Shown here: in pieces, positions 35,170 through 47,079 of the stretch
How the letters are laid out: each line of letters begins with the position of its first letter
Numbering within the stretch: position 1 is the stretch's first letter
Assembly (NCBI GenBank): GCA_022747635.1
Contig: JAKTNV010000003.1
Location: 101,662,954 to 101,726,953, forward strand
DNA from: Hetaerina americana
Taxonomy: Eukaryota; Arthropoda; Insecta; Odonata; Calopterygidae
Direction of reading: 5' to 3'
DNA length: 64,000 nucleotides
Notes under the pieces: model-generated
What the model was told of the DNA's origin: nothing
What the model saw: the letters and a program-made list of their open reading frames with translations, nothing else
Databases searched by the model: none
Made by a program: the position numbers and the translations under genes

Positions 35170-36315
35170 TTTTTAAATTTCAATTATTTTTCAAATGGAA
35201 TATTGGTGTGCTTCAAACGTACTCGAAGGCACGCGTGGCAGGTATTCAATATTACTCACCAGTATAGGAGTTTAATTGACCATTAAGAGCTATGACACAA
35301 TTCCGTACGATATATGAAGACGCAATAGTATACCACACGTACTACACTCCATTAACCTTCAGAATTAAATACACTTTTCTTTTATTGCTGAGCTATCAGT
35401 AATATTCAGGAGAGTAGAAAGTTAAGGAATTAATTCAAGGTATTCAATAAGATAAATCGCAATAAAAATGCTAAGAAATTATGAAATGGAACTAGATACG
35501 GCGGTCACATTACTTGATGTGATAGTTGCGAATTTCAATCTGGTCACCTTCCAACAATGTTTGAAGAAATAAATCGGTACCGAAACAAAATAATTTTTAA
35601 TTAATTTCCAAATTTCTAAGAAAATACTACAAATCAACTTGTTTTTCAACGCTCCAAAGACTGCGTCAATTTTGCTCGTATACTGTAAACATCTTGTTCG
35701 CAAAGTAATAATTATATAAAACAACAACATTCATAACCTAGTGGATACAACACTGTGCTTAGCCGTAGAGTACCTTGGTAAAGCGATCGGTGTTTCAACT
35801 GCCATGACCTTAAACTTACCAAAAAGGTAAAATCCTAATAACCTCAAAGTAAGCCAAAACAGGCACTGTCATGTTTGTAGAAAGACCATTGTACGAGGAT
35901 TAGAACGAATTCCTTAATTGCAATAGTGAAAAATGGCGATTAAAAAGTAAAATTCATTTTATCTAGACCTACTAGTTATTTAAAGGAATAATTTGAAAAT
36001 CCACCATTAGGTTGGTGGTGGCGGTGATCGCCTGAATTACCGTTTTGAGCTAATATTAATACTTCGTGGTGCATTACTAATGCTTTGAAAATCATTTTTT
36101 AGAATAAACAAGTGCACCAGGAAAAATCAAATAACGTTGAGTTTCTACATAATAGAAATTTTACTATCAAATAATTTTGTTATTCTTTAGCTGGGCTACA
36201 AACTAGTTCCACTATATCAACTACCTCTCAACCAGTATCGACTATTTCTCATAATTAAATATTGCTTAGTAACTGGTGTTAACATACAGGGGAGCATTGG
36301 GCAATAATATGTCAT
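35170..36315. other. AT-rich spacer, nothing recognised
   Basis: AT-rich; nothing supported. Confidence 0.5.
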
Positions 36316-36319
36316 CAAT

Positions 36320-36630
36320 GGGTGATTCATGAAGCGTTTGACGGGCAAATGCGCTCAGACCCGTGGGGTGAAGAGAGGGGGTATTGGAGGAGGAATGGAT
36401 AGGATTGGGGAGAGGAGAGGTGGGACTCACGAGGGAAGGCAGACGAGTTTTCCGCTGGTCATAAAGGCAGTGCGCGCCGCATGCCACGGGAGGAAGAGAC
36501 GAGGAGCGCATGAAGTGCCCGGCCCGGCTATGGTGCGCGCTTTTCGAGTTGGCGGGAGGAAGATTTAGAGGGCGATGGTGCTCGGTGGAGGAAGGCAGGG
36601 GAGAGGGCCAACTTCGGGGAGCGTTTAAGT
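36320..36630. other. GC-rich island 9
   Basis: G+A-rich on the + strand with several CpGs. It contains GGCTATGGTGCGCGC (reverse complement holds a GCCAT core) and GAGA motifs. Unassigned. Confidence 0.4.
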
Positions 36631-36634
36631 AAAA

Positions 36635-38120
36635 AAATATTAAAAGAACTCTGTACGCATAATTATTTTTTTTGCTTGAATTTTATTTCACGTTATGGAT
36701 GGAAAGTGTCAGCAACTCACACTTTATAGGAGGATGTTCAATGAGAAGAAATCTTGTGGAAGGGGTGGGGTTACCGATCCACGCTGCCTTAAATTGGTGT
36801 TTCAGTGGCGAAGCGACCGGTGGCCATCAACGGACTGATATAAAGTTTTCATTAGAAATGCTAATTTGACTTTTCTTATCCATAAAGTTGAGCTCTGTGG
36901 ATAAACGCCTATAAATAACATGATTTTTCTGAAAAAGGTGATATGGTATAGAGAAATCTATTAAGGGTCTCGAGGAAATGGTCTTTATGTGTAATTAATG
37001 TATGAAAGCCCCAAAACGATACGCCACAAGTGTGAATGGTTCTCTGCTACGTGGCTACATTAATTCTTGCTGCATAATATACATTTTCAATAAAGAGTCA
37101 TTCTTTTCCATCTTATTTGTGATAAAAGGTCGTTTATTTAAATTGATAGGAATAGAATTTAATACAGAGTTTAGCGTATAATCTTTCGTTTTAATTTGCT
37201 TCGTTTGGCTAGGTGATTCTGATGCATGGAATATATCATCCATATTTCGACCAGCTTCGGAGAAATCAGAATAGATTTTCGCTGCACATGACAGGAAGAA
37301 TACAGTTAACAGCCATTCTATCGGATGCTGTCCTTCTATTGGGCTTTTGCCGGCCTGGATTTGAACGGTACTACTAAAGGTGCTTGATTCAAAAACTAGT
37401 AGTACCTGTGGAGACGTCGGCTGCTCAGGTACTGGAATGTGGCATTACGTAAGAGAAGAGAGGACGAAAATAACTTAAAGGGTGATTGAAGCCAGCACGG
37501 TTTTTTAGAGGCACCATCTGCGGATGGGATGTCAAGTCTTAAGCACGATTTATTGTAAGTACATCGTTCGATCACCCGCGAAACGCCTCCCTGAAGCAAT
37601 TTTCATTCTCACAGGGTTCAAACCTACAAAATCGACGGGCGCCATGAATGAAGCAGTCGACGAACTCCAATTTCAATACAGACAATATGAGTAAATATTT
37701 GATGAAAACTAAAATTTTAAAAATACAGTTTCGTGTGAAGCTAGTGCAGTAACTCAAACTTAAAAATGTCAGTGAACACTGGTATATGTTTTACTCATTT
37801 CTCAACTTTTCGCGCCCTTTTCTCGAGAATTAAGAACGTTTTTCCTTCGCCGTCTGAGGTGACTTTTAAGCTAACTTTGTTAAATTAATTTGAATTTTTT
37901 AGTGAACGTGAATTGAGGAACATGCTATCTTGCGCTTTATTATAAAAATATCTTTTCACATTATATTATTAAATACAATAACGTGCTTCATTTCGGCACA
38001 CGGAAACTGCATTATAGTATAAGATAATAAATTCAATGCGTGGACTAATTTGGCCCATTGGCAGAAAGACTCGTTCACGGCCCGAGGATTGATGATATTT
38101 TACATACCCGCCCGGGCCTC
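36635..38120. other. AT-rich spacer with a 10-bp hairpin
   Basis: Only a minor inverted repeat was seen: GGTACTACTA at 37367-37376 and its reverse complement at 37397-37406, loop 20 nt. No gene recognised. Confidence 0.5.
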
Positions 38121-38126
38121 AAGAAA

Positions 38127-39285
38127 GTTTTTTTTGATTTACTTATATACGCTGCAAGCTACCGCCAGGGTGTGTGGTAGGGGATGAATACATACTAGAA
38201 TGATTTCACCCGAACATGACCCTACCGCGGTCGAACAATGCTATTATGATCCCCTATCGTTCGCGGAAAAATGGCATCTTAAGTCTATCTGTTCTACATT
38301 TAATCTTTCTAGTTTCACTAGCATGATCTCTCCTACTGTAGAGTACGATGAGGGTAATAATACATTTTCAACATCACTGCTAAAGAGACCTCCTTCCAAT
38401 TTATGCGAGGCATTTAATCTGTAATTTAACCTTCGCTCCGTGAGTGATTCCCAGCCTAGCTGCTCTAATATTTTGGATACGCTACTAAGTTTATCATAGC
38501 GTTTTACAGATCTGGCTCCTCTACGCTGCACGCGATGAAATTCCGCAATCAATCCAACTTCGTGAGGATCCTATATACTTGGAGCATATTCTGAATGGGG
38601 CCTAACCAGCGAAGGAAAACATTTCACTTTGACCTTTTCATCACATTTACCTAGTAATCTTCTAATAAATCCTAATTTTTTGTTAGCTTGTACGCATATT
38701 CCCCGTATGAGTTTCACCCAGGAGAGATCGTGAGTGAGGGTAACGCCTAAGTATTTAATGTAGTGTGCACATTCCAGTTTGGTGTGCCCGATACAGTAGA
38801 CGTTCGGGAGGGAATTGCTCTTTTTCCAAAAAATTTATCACTACACTTTTTTTTAAGTTTAATTATAATTGCCAAGTGTCAAACCAGTGTTGTATAGAAT
38901 TAAGGTCATTTGACAAAGCTGCTGCGTCCTCAGGATCACGGATATCACGGTAAACCACTGCATCATTGGCAAATAAACGTATCTTACTAGTGACTACGGA
39001 GTCCATGTCGTTAACATAAAGTAGGAATAAAAGAGGCCCGATGTCACTTCCCTGGAGAACACCTGAAGTACCTTCTACTGCATCTGAGCTATGACTCCAT
39101 CTATCACTACTCTTTGTACGGGCCGACCATTCAAAAATTCTTTCATCCAACCCCGGTTATTTTTATCTCTGCTATATGCTTCTAGCCTTGCGATTAGTTT
39201 CCTATGCGGTACTTTGTCGAAGGCTTTCTTAAAATCTGGGAAAATCGTGTCAACTGGAACACTGTAATGGGCCTAGACATGGGTT
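38127..39285 (-). mobile_element. CR1-like non-LTR retrotransposon, 5'-truncated
   Basis: Minus-strand blocks in order from 39.28 kb: FPDFKKAFDKVPHRKLIARL; RGWMKEFLNGRPVQRVVIDG; TSGVLQGSDIGPLLFLLYVN; KIRLFANDAVVYRDI; DLNSIQHWFDTW; KYLGVTLTHDLSW; KLGFIRRLLG; then a tail region with VQRRGARSV. The order is that of a CR1/jockey-type reverse transcriptase. The FADD catalytic motif is FAND, and several frameshifts and stops are present, so it is dead. The 3' side ends in an A-run equivalent (T-run near 38127). A second copy lies at 21.87 kb. Confidence 0.85.
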
Positions 39286-39289
39286 GATG

Positions 39290-41055
39290 TGTTTAAGATT
39301 AATTGATGCCTAAATTTCAAAATATCGAATCCAAGATATCACAATCAATTCGTCCATTCGAATAATATATTGAGGCTAGAAAAAATATGTGAAAACCTTT
39401 AATAGAATAGGTAGTTTCATTTCGAGGGTAGACACAAACCCAATCCCAGTCCATGAATTCATAGCGACCCGGCTATCGGACCGGGTTCAAAATAGAATTC
39501 CTCTGCCACGCAAATAGGATTTTTATCTTTGGCTCCGCTCGCAAAGCCTAGGCTATACCAAAGGAATAAAATGTTTCCTTTCGCGCCGTAATAATAATGA
39601 GGCCCTTATTTAATTGCTAAATAAATTCTCTCGGCACTGCAGTCTATTAAGCAACTTTTATTTATTTTTTCTCAAATGCCATTCCAAATATCCTGTTGAT
39701 CTTAGTAAAGACTTTTGTGACGTTCATTTCTTCCAGGTGTTATTTAGCGAGGAAATAGATGCAAGGACTGACGCTACGTTGTAACATAATCACAGTAATT
39801 TGGAGGAGAGGGGAGAGAAGTGGAAGGGCTGGGGCCCTTAGAGATGTTTAAACGGATTCCCTCGCGCCGAAGGGAAACGTTTAGCAGCGTATGACTGAAG
39901 AGGACCCGAGGAGAAGCCTTGTCGGCAGGGGAAACATTCGGGAATTTTATGGGAGGCGGCTTTTTTTGCAGTACATATAGTTGCGTGATGAGGAAAGGTA
40001 CTTTGCGAGTAGCTTCTGTAAATTATCACTACTGTCATACTTCACTCGATGATGGTGGAATCAAAGATCCGCGCACAAACTTAGCTTTTCCATTATGAAA
40101 CCTCTTAAGTTGCTTATTCAAAAGCTTTTTAGTCGCCAATTGCGGGGTTTATCACCGAGAGTAGCCGAAATCTTTCTGATTATCGCAGGTAGTTACCCCA
40201 CTGATAAGGCCGGTGAGATTCTTCCTCAAAAGAAATATCGACCAAAATTGAAGTGGGCGACTTCTAAGAATATATTAGTTAAGGAACTCATTCAACTAAA
40301 AATGTCGCTGATTTTCAAGATAAGAGAAGGTCAATGAAACAAATGGGTTATTTTTATTTATAGCAGTATCAAATTTCATTACTGCTAGACATTCCCCACT
40401 GAAAGTTAGTTTTCTTTGTTCAAGCCTCGTCCAAATCTCTTTTTCGAAGTGCTACATTTATGATATTGTATGACTGATGGATTGTAGGACTGATCGTTTT
40501 TCAATGCGATGCCATGTGTCGCCCACATTATGGTTGTTGATTTACGTGACTGCTCTCCTGAAAGCACGTGCACCCAACATTTCAGTAATTTCATTCTCTA
40601 AACGTTCTTGAGTTTAGTGAATTTTTAGCTGTAGAGGCGTTTCTTATTTTTTAAAGAGATTTTGTGAACTTTTAATTCTTCTCGCCCACCCATCTTGCAG
40701 CCACTAGTTAAACTATGGTCAATATGTGCACAAAGGTGTTATACATCTTTCACTCTCATTATTTAGATTTTAATTGCCTAATTTTTAGCTCATAGCGACA
40801 TCAGTCTGTTTATTGTGTGTTAAATTAAAATGCAGTATTTTTAATTCGAACGATAATAATACAATACAGTTTTCCATGAAATACTTTACTAATAAAAATG
40901 AGAATTTAATGTCGGAATTTTGTTGCTGCAATTTTTGCCAATTCTAATGGAAGGAGGCTGATCTATCAAATATTTCCAAGAGACAAAATGGAAAAATATA
41001 CTTCACTCTTTCACGCTTCACTTCGGGGAATTTTTTGATGTCCGTATTAAAAGAT
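39290..41055. other. AT-rich spacer, nothing recognised
   Basis: AT-rich; no feature supported. Confidence 0.5.
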
Positions 41056-41061
41056 TTTGTC

Positions 41062-41213
41062 ATTTTCCACAGATTTTATTTCACAGTACAACGCGTTTCA
41101 ACGATTTGCGGCGTCATCAGGTACCAATGATACCAGATACAAGGTATCTCTTACCTGATGATTCCCAAGTCGGTGAAACGCGTTTTACTGTGAAAAAAAG
41201 TCTGTGGAAAATT
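41062..41213. repeat. foldback with two facing hammerhead-like cores
   Basis: The arms at 41062-41122 and 41153-41213 are imperfect reverse complements (TTTTCCACAGA..TTTCACAGTA(C/A)AACGCGTTTCA). Each arm read outward gives CTGATGA (minus 41114-41120; plus 41155-41161), a short weak stem, then GAAACGCGTT. On the minus arm GTAC before the core can pair with GTAC after CGCGTT, giving a complete hammerhead fold with a minimal helix III. The plus arm has lost that pairing. CTGATGA and GAAA are the invariant hammerhead boxes. Confidence 0.75.
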
Positions 41214-41214
41214 A

Positions 41215-42585
41215 CTAACACTTTCAACATGGAAAAATGTTGTATTCAACTGAGGTACTGATTAATATACGGAACTATTTTTCGACAGGAAATAAAATTG
41301 TGAAATCTTTAACAGATATCTCACGGGAGTAATGGAAATAATTCATTTGGTCATACAAAGGTGTATTGGGATTGCATCTGGCAAAAAATTTAACCAGTAA
41401 GTTGTCTTTCTTTTCAGCAATAAATAAGTATAAGATGTATGCTTGGAACCAAATCTCAAATTCATATTTAGATACATTTATGCTGCGTATTATGTCCATA
41501 GTAGAAGTTCAACGCTTAGCGTTTTTCCGAAATTATATTTTATACAAAATTCTACCTCATAAAAAAATATTATGGCAAACTTTTGCAGCTTGTGTTGGAG
41601 ACTCCAATGTATTGGAGACGCACGACAGGGTTAATGCTAGGAAAAAATCCCAAACCTCAAGAAAATGTTATCCTAGACATTTAAATAGTATTTCGAAATT
41701 ATATTTTAGACAATGGCATTGCCTAACAGTTAAGAAGAATTATTTAGCTCCTAAACTTTTTGAGAGTTCAAAATGCGATTCCAACACGGATGACTGTCGT
41801 TATATTTTAATAATACTGTTTCATGTTAATATATTCTCTTTCCCAGTGCTATGCACTCAAATATAAATTTGATCCCAGATTTTACGACTTTTCCATATTA
41901 ATGAGCATCTCTCTCCTTTTATCAATTTTATCTAATCTTTTCATACGCGACACCTTTCGGCCCAACTTCTGAACTTTCGTAACTCTCAGATTAGTCTAAA
42001 CATTATCTTGGCAATAAAAAGCTATTTTCCTTTCTTTAGCATGTTTTAAAACGTCTATTATCTTAGTCAAAAACGTTCTCATGATATAATTAGGATCGTA
42101 AATATTTCATGGCATATTGCATCACTATTAAACGGATAAAAATGCTCCTGCATCAAGCAAAAGATCATTAGCTTTTGATTATTGATTAATATCAGTATAA
42201 AAAGACTTCGTAGTAATATCACCATTATCTCACCTCCTTCAGGAACCGCAAAAAGAAAGCTGAAAATCTTTTTCGTTCGGATCAGGTTTCTTAACCAAAA
42301 AGATATATGTTTTCAATCTTGAAATTGCTTTCCTTTAAGTCTTTCATCTTTCACTTCTCAAGCGGTTTTCTGTTATATTTTTGATCAAATTTATCGCAAT
42401 AGCTTCTCTGGTACTACTCATATACCCCCTTATAATTCTCCCCTTTGTGGTAATCCAATAAACCCCATTGCAAATTATTTAAGGAAACTTACTATCGTTC
42501 GCTATTATCTTCCACGCTCCTCAATACATTCATATTTATTTCGTCTTTCATTGTTCTATATATGTACTTCTGTGCCTGAGCCTCC
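41215..42585. other. AT-rich spacer with a 166-codon unassigned frame
   Basis: A + strand frame is open from about 41366 to 41866 without recognisable domains. Its composition matches the AT-rich surroundings. It is likely a chance frame. Confidence 0.4.
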
Positions 42586-42589
42586 CCAT

Positions 42590-42850
42590 ACTCCGTAGTG
42601 ATAGCTTTTTTCATTTACAATCACCCGTAATACTCTCAATCTACTCGTTTCGATCAAACCATTCACTCTAATCTAACGTACGTATCTGTTTGGGGATTCC
42701 CCTCTCATCCATTCTCTCGGCATGACCAAACCAATACAATACATACAATTCTTTAATACTTAACCACTACCCTTTAATTTAATCCGTATTTATTCATAAT
42801 TCTCAGGTCCATCACTCTACATTTCCCATTTTTATCAGAAACAATACCCA
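42590..42850 (-). pseudogene. non-LTR RT C-terminal fragment
   Basis: The minus strand reads LYWFGHAERMDERGIPKQ, the WFGH..RM...R.PK block found at the end of many non-LTR retrotransposon proteins. It is preceded by a decayed KCRVMDLRIMNKYGLN, matching the usual R..EMR.LRK segment. Stops and a frameshift are present. It lies directly against the mariner at 42855, which probably inserted next to or into it. Confidence 0.5.
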
Positions 42851-42854
42851 AGTG

Positions 42855-43413
42855 CATGGTTTGTATAAAAAGTATCGGGAAAAGTTTCGAAAAAATAGAT
42901 TTATTTCAGATATTGTAACGATACCTCAAAATTCTTTAAAGCCCTTGAGCGTCGACACACTTCTGTCAGTGGCTTTTCCACGACTCGAAGGCTCCCTGGG
43001 AGGCGGATTTCTTAAGGCCCTCAAGGGTACGTGCGCAAGGTTTTATGACGGCAGTTCCCCAGGGTCCTATGGTGGTTTCCTTTGAGGGAGGATTTCACTT
43101 TTGGGAATATGAAATAGGCTGCTGGTGCCAAGCCAGGACTGTAAGTGCGTTAGGGAATCGTCGCGATACTGTTGCAGAAGGTCTTTGCAAGTAGAAATTC
43201 GACTCTGGTTTTGGTCGTCGGTCAAGACCTTTGGGACGAGTTTAGCGGAGATCTTTTGCATCGTCAAATTTTCCGTGATCACGGTGTGCACTGTCATCTC
43301 ATTAATGCCAATACGATCTGTGATCATGCGCACACTTAACCGACGGCCTGAATTCAGCACTTAACGCGCCGTTCAGTGAAAATTTGTTACCGATGATTTT
43401 TATACAAACCTTG
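42855..43413 (-). mobile_element. internally deleted mariner, 559 bp
   Basis: Ends: CATGGTTTGTATAAAAAGTA on the left and, reverse-complemented, CAAGGTTTGTATAAAAATCA on the right, both continuing TCGG. The right flank is TA (43414-43415); the left flank is TG, one base from TA. The minus strand holds a broken transposase. The end sequence resembles the solo end at 3.09 kb. Confidence 0.75.
42935..43360 (-). pseudogene. mariner transposase pseudogene
   Basis: Residues from 43360 down cover the second helix-turn-helix (RRLSVRMITDRIGINEMTVH) and the linker KLVPKVLTDDQ, then CKDLLQQYRDD. A deletion then removes the part with the first two catalytic aspartates. In another frame SPGLAPAAYFIFPKVKSSLK corresponds to the third-Asp block (normally SPDLAP.DFFLFP), with both aspartates lost. 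The tail QGAFESWKS and CVDAQGL follows. It cannot be catalytic. Confidence 0.7.
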
Positions 43414-43729
43414 TATCCCACAATCACCGCATTTATTCTAACACTGTGCGTTTGGAAGTCTCAAGTTATGCTCTTGTGAAATATTTTTCGAAATTTCCAC
43501 GTCTCTACAATAATGAGGGGACATTTACCCTTTTCTGTAGCGCCAAATTAACTTCCTTACGCAAAGATTTATTTTACGCACACTCGACATACCTCCAACA
43601 GCCTTTCTGCCGTCATTTCCACGCATTTTAATCCCGGAATCCATCCTACCGTCTTTTGAAAACATTCTGCCTGAGAAATATCATTTCAAAGACCAAAAAA
43701 CATCCTCATAAGACATATTCATTTTCTCT

Positions 43730-44160
43730 CCGACGCCATTCTCAACCCGCCATCTTTTCCCCTGGCCGAATCTGTTTCTCTTTCCTCTTCACACAAGCCC
43801 CTTTGGATCGCGAGAACGCCCCCCATCCCCCCCCCCCACAACCTCAATCATTGGGTATCTGTACTCATTCTCTCCCAAGACGCCATGAGGAAAAACGTAA
43901 AGGAAAACACGGAGGAGGATGGGTGAAAGAAATCCAAAGCAGACCTTGCCTTCCCCTCGGAGAAACACCCTCATGACGCCATTCGCCCCATCGGATTCCA
44001 AAAGTGGTCCTCCGACCGAACTGCCCTCTGACGGAGATGGCGACCGTCGTGCTTACGCTCTGGGGGTGTTTTGGTATTCACTCCATGTTCACGCCGGAAT
44101 CATAAAGTTAGTCATGTCTGGAGTAGCATTGGGGGCAAGGCCTCGTGGTCCTTAACCGTC
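43730..44160. other. GC-rich island 10 with GCCAT cluster
   Basis: A moderately GC-rich block containing four GCCAT cores on the + strand at 43735, 43749 (GCCATCTT, a full YY1-like site), 43882 and 43978, three of them preceded by GAC. A C-run lies near 43828. GCCAT is the core site of YY1/Pleiohomeotic. A Polycomb-response-type role is conjecture. Confidence 0.4.
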
Positions 44161-44164
44161 AAAC

Positions 44165-46445
44165 AATTTTCGAGCACATTCCTTTTTCGCAAAAAAAAAC
44201 TGTTTAACGATTCCAGTTTCTTATGGGCCCTGACCGAAGGCCATTGTGCGTGTTACAAAAAAATTGAAATATAAAATAATATAGACATCGCTTAATTTAT
44301 TAATGGCACTTCCCTGTGCTGTTTTCTGCGTACGTTAGGAGAGGGGATGCGGTCAAAAGCACGTTAGTTTAGTATATTTTTCTTCACCTTCACTTTTGAA
44401 GTGCTTCTAAAATACGCAGAAAATTTATTATGTCCTTAACTATCATGCCAGTTTGCAAATTTATCTTCTAATTTTGTCTCTAGAAGTTAGACTATAATAA
44501 AAATTTCTAAATTGGACGCTAAATTGTTTTATGATAACTATTTGGACACTGTTTGAAAAAGTCGAGAGTTGTAAATTGTATACGTGATTTGAGGTAACCT
44601 AGAGAGGCGGGCAGAGGGAGTGAATATATTTGCGAACGAGCCTTTGAAACTGACTGAATAACTATATTACTCGTCAGCAACATCATTTCATCGCATCATT
44701 ACCCAAAGCAGGGAAGTCGTTATATTTTTCTTTCATTAATTTAAACGAATGTGTGTGTAGTTATTTAGTATAATGATATAATGGGCGATTGGGATGATTG
44801 TCTTGGCCATAATCTTTAGGGATGAGGGCACAGGAATGTGTAAAAATGAGAAAGGGGAAGGGAAAAGGGGCATAATAGGCGTTCTTTTATCATTTCTAAT
44901 TCAGTATTTTATTTTAAATAGTTATCTTTAAAATATGATGCCAAATTTGAATATACGAATCGTTCCGATCCATTCAAGTATGTGTGAAAACGTAGGGTCC
45001 AAAAGGAATGGAATTTTATGAAACAAAACAATTAAAAGCGTTTAATTGGTGTTTTATTTAACAAATATAATTCATTTATTTTACCACATACCATTAAAAA
45101 CGACATCAATTTGTTCATACTAGATTTACGGTAGTGTTGAAACGTTTGTTGTCAGTTAACCGATCTGAGAAGCCAAAACCATCATTGTTAACTAAAGTAA
45201 TTCAACTTTTAGCCAGGTCAAGTAATTTCAATTCATTTAATTCCGGCACGCCGGCAACATTTGTCCGAATAAAGGAGAAAAAAGATTCGTCCAGGGTTGA
45301 GCTCTATGGGGAAAACAGAATTCTAAAAATTCTGCATTTTGAATGGATGCAGTTTTCTTTTAGGTAGCTATACGATTAAAGATCGATACGGACGGGCTAT
45401 AAAAACTAAAATATAACGTCTTTGAATTCTAAAATACCACCCATGCACACTTAGAGAGATACATAATAGAAACACCAGTTGTCTTACAACATATTCTTCT
45501 TCAAAAACTCTTCCACCGACGACATTCAAGCCACCCAAGAGAGTATTTTCTTGAATTACCACTTCCTCGCGTTTATAGTAACCTCCTATGACCGCGTTCA
45601 TAGAATCTTATCCGTTTCCTTTTCATCTCTTGCTAGAATTGCCCAAGATCTTCTCTTCTTTCTGCGTTCATCTACCTCTCTGATTTCCTCAGTCCGTTTT
45701 CTCCACTCTTCTCCAACACCCGCAAAGAATCTCAAATATTCAGCTCCTTTCTATTTTTATTTCCACCCCATTCCATTTCATTTATTTTACTAATTCATTT
45801 ATAGTACTAATAATATGGGCAAGCAAGAACAGAATACGAATACTTGCGTTTCGAAGGTTGAGGTCACATAGGGTCATATTAAAAGTTTAGAGTGCACCTC
45901 CAGAATAATTCATCATTTACGTCCAAAATGTCACTCGGACCGCCTTCCAATCAAATCTAAATCTTGTTTCACGCATCGAAGACTGCATTTTTAATGCCAC
46001 TCATATCCAAATCTCTTTATTTATTGCATTCTCAAAATATTTTATGGAGGAAAATTTATCGTTAAGATGACCGCGTTTCCATCTGAGACGGTGCAAATAA
46101 AATGTGGTAATGGAATCCTTTTCGAAATTAAGGGAGCCGTAATCTTCTTCAATACTCTTTTTAAGCAAAACAAACGGAATATAATTACTGACAAAAATTT
46201 TATTACAAACAGACCAATTCACCAATTAATATCGTAAATTTATCCTTTTTTATATTTTTAATTTCTTTTCACAATAGGTAAAATAATGCTCCTAGACTGA
46301 CAATGTGAACCTTTATTACGAAATATTAAACCATCAATTTCCCAATCTTAATCTAGGCTATGGGGTTCAATTTGTTACTTTGTTCACCGAGGCCTAGATC
46401 ACGAATAGTTATGTGATTATATAATATTTTATATTTTAGAGTCAT
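44165..46445. other. AT-rich spacer, nothing recognised
   Basis: AT-rich with short open frames; nothing supported. Confidence 0.55.
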
Positions 46446-46454
46446 ATCATTAAT

Positions 46455-46736
46455 TTAACCATAAACCATAAACACAGTAATCAACCCTAAGATCGGTTTG
46501 GTAGGTGATGATAGAGCTCACCCAGTACTAAGCCCGGCGGTGTGTGAAATTCACACATCAGGGTAGGGGGGGCAGTTCCTTTCCCTGTGCCGGCTATGGT
46601 TTCCCAGGAAGATCTGGTACCCGAAAAATCACATAGCTAGGGTGAAGCTGCAGGTGCCCAGAGACTTGCCCAGGAATCGAACCCAGGATCCTCTAGTCAG
46701 TCGTCCAACGCTCTACCACCTGGACTACCGCGACCC
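46455..46736 (-). mobile_element. tRNA-derived SINE, complete copy, 282 bp
   Basis: On the minus strand it begins with a tRNA-like head GGTCGCGGTAGTCCAGGTGG (A-box region) and a B box GGGTTCGATTCC near 46684-46674. A body follows (CGGGTACCAGATCTTCCTGG, TGTGTGAATTTCACACACCG) and then a tail of GTTTATGGTTTATGG. A 9-bp direct repeat ATCATTAAT flanks it (46446-46454 and 46737-46745), the target-site duplication of retroposition. It would be transcribed by RNA polymerase III and moved by a partner LINE. Two more copies lie at 52.6 and 59.9 kb. Confidence 0.9.
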
Positions 46737-47079
46737 ATCATTAATATATTGATATTAAATTTTCCATTGCATAAAGAGACTTTATATTATTAAAAAAAAC
46801 ATATACTTAGGACCTTAATTAGTCTCATAGCGGACATGGGCAGGCGCGTGGTTTACCTGTCCTTAAATCTACCAATGGCTTTTCGTGATTGCCTCGTTTG
46901 AAATTATAAATGCTAAACTAATCCCTTATGATGGAATCGCATCAATCCTATAAATATTTAATTGTGATTCATAGCATTGCTAGCCTTTCTTTTTAATCTT
47001 TCAGTGGCCCCCCTTCAAATGGCTGACGTTTATTGAATGGTCTCGCCTGTGGTTGATCGCATGAATGGTCGTCACCCGT

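Noticed and set aside
41366..41866. 166-codon open frame on the + strand
   Set aside because: No ATG at its start, AT-rich residue bias (Ile, Lys, Asn, Phe) like its surroundings, and no motif.
45368..45790. Possible retrotransposon tail on the minus strand
   Set aside because: Lys/Arg/Glu-rich reading resembles RT tails only in composition; no diagnostic block found.
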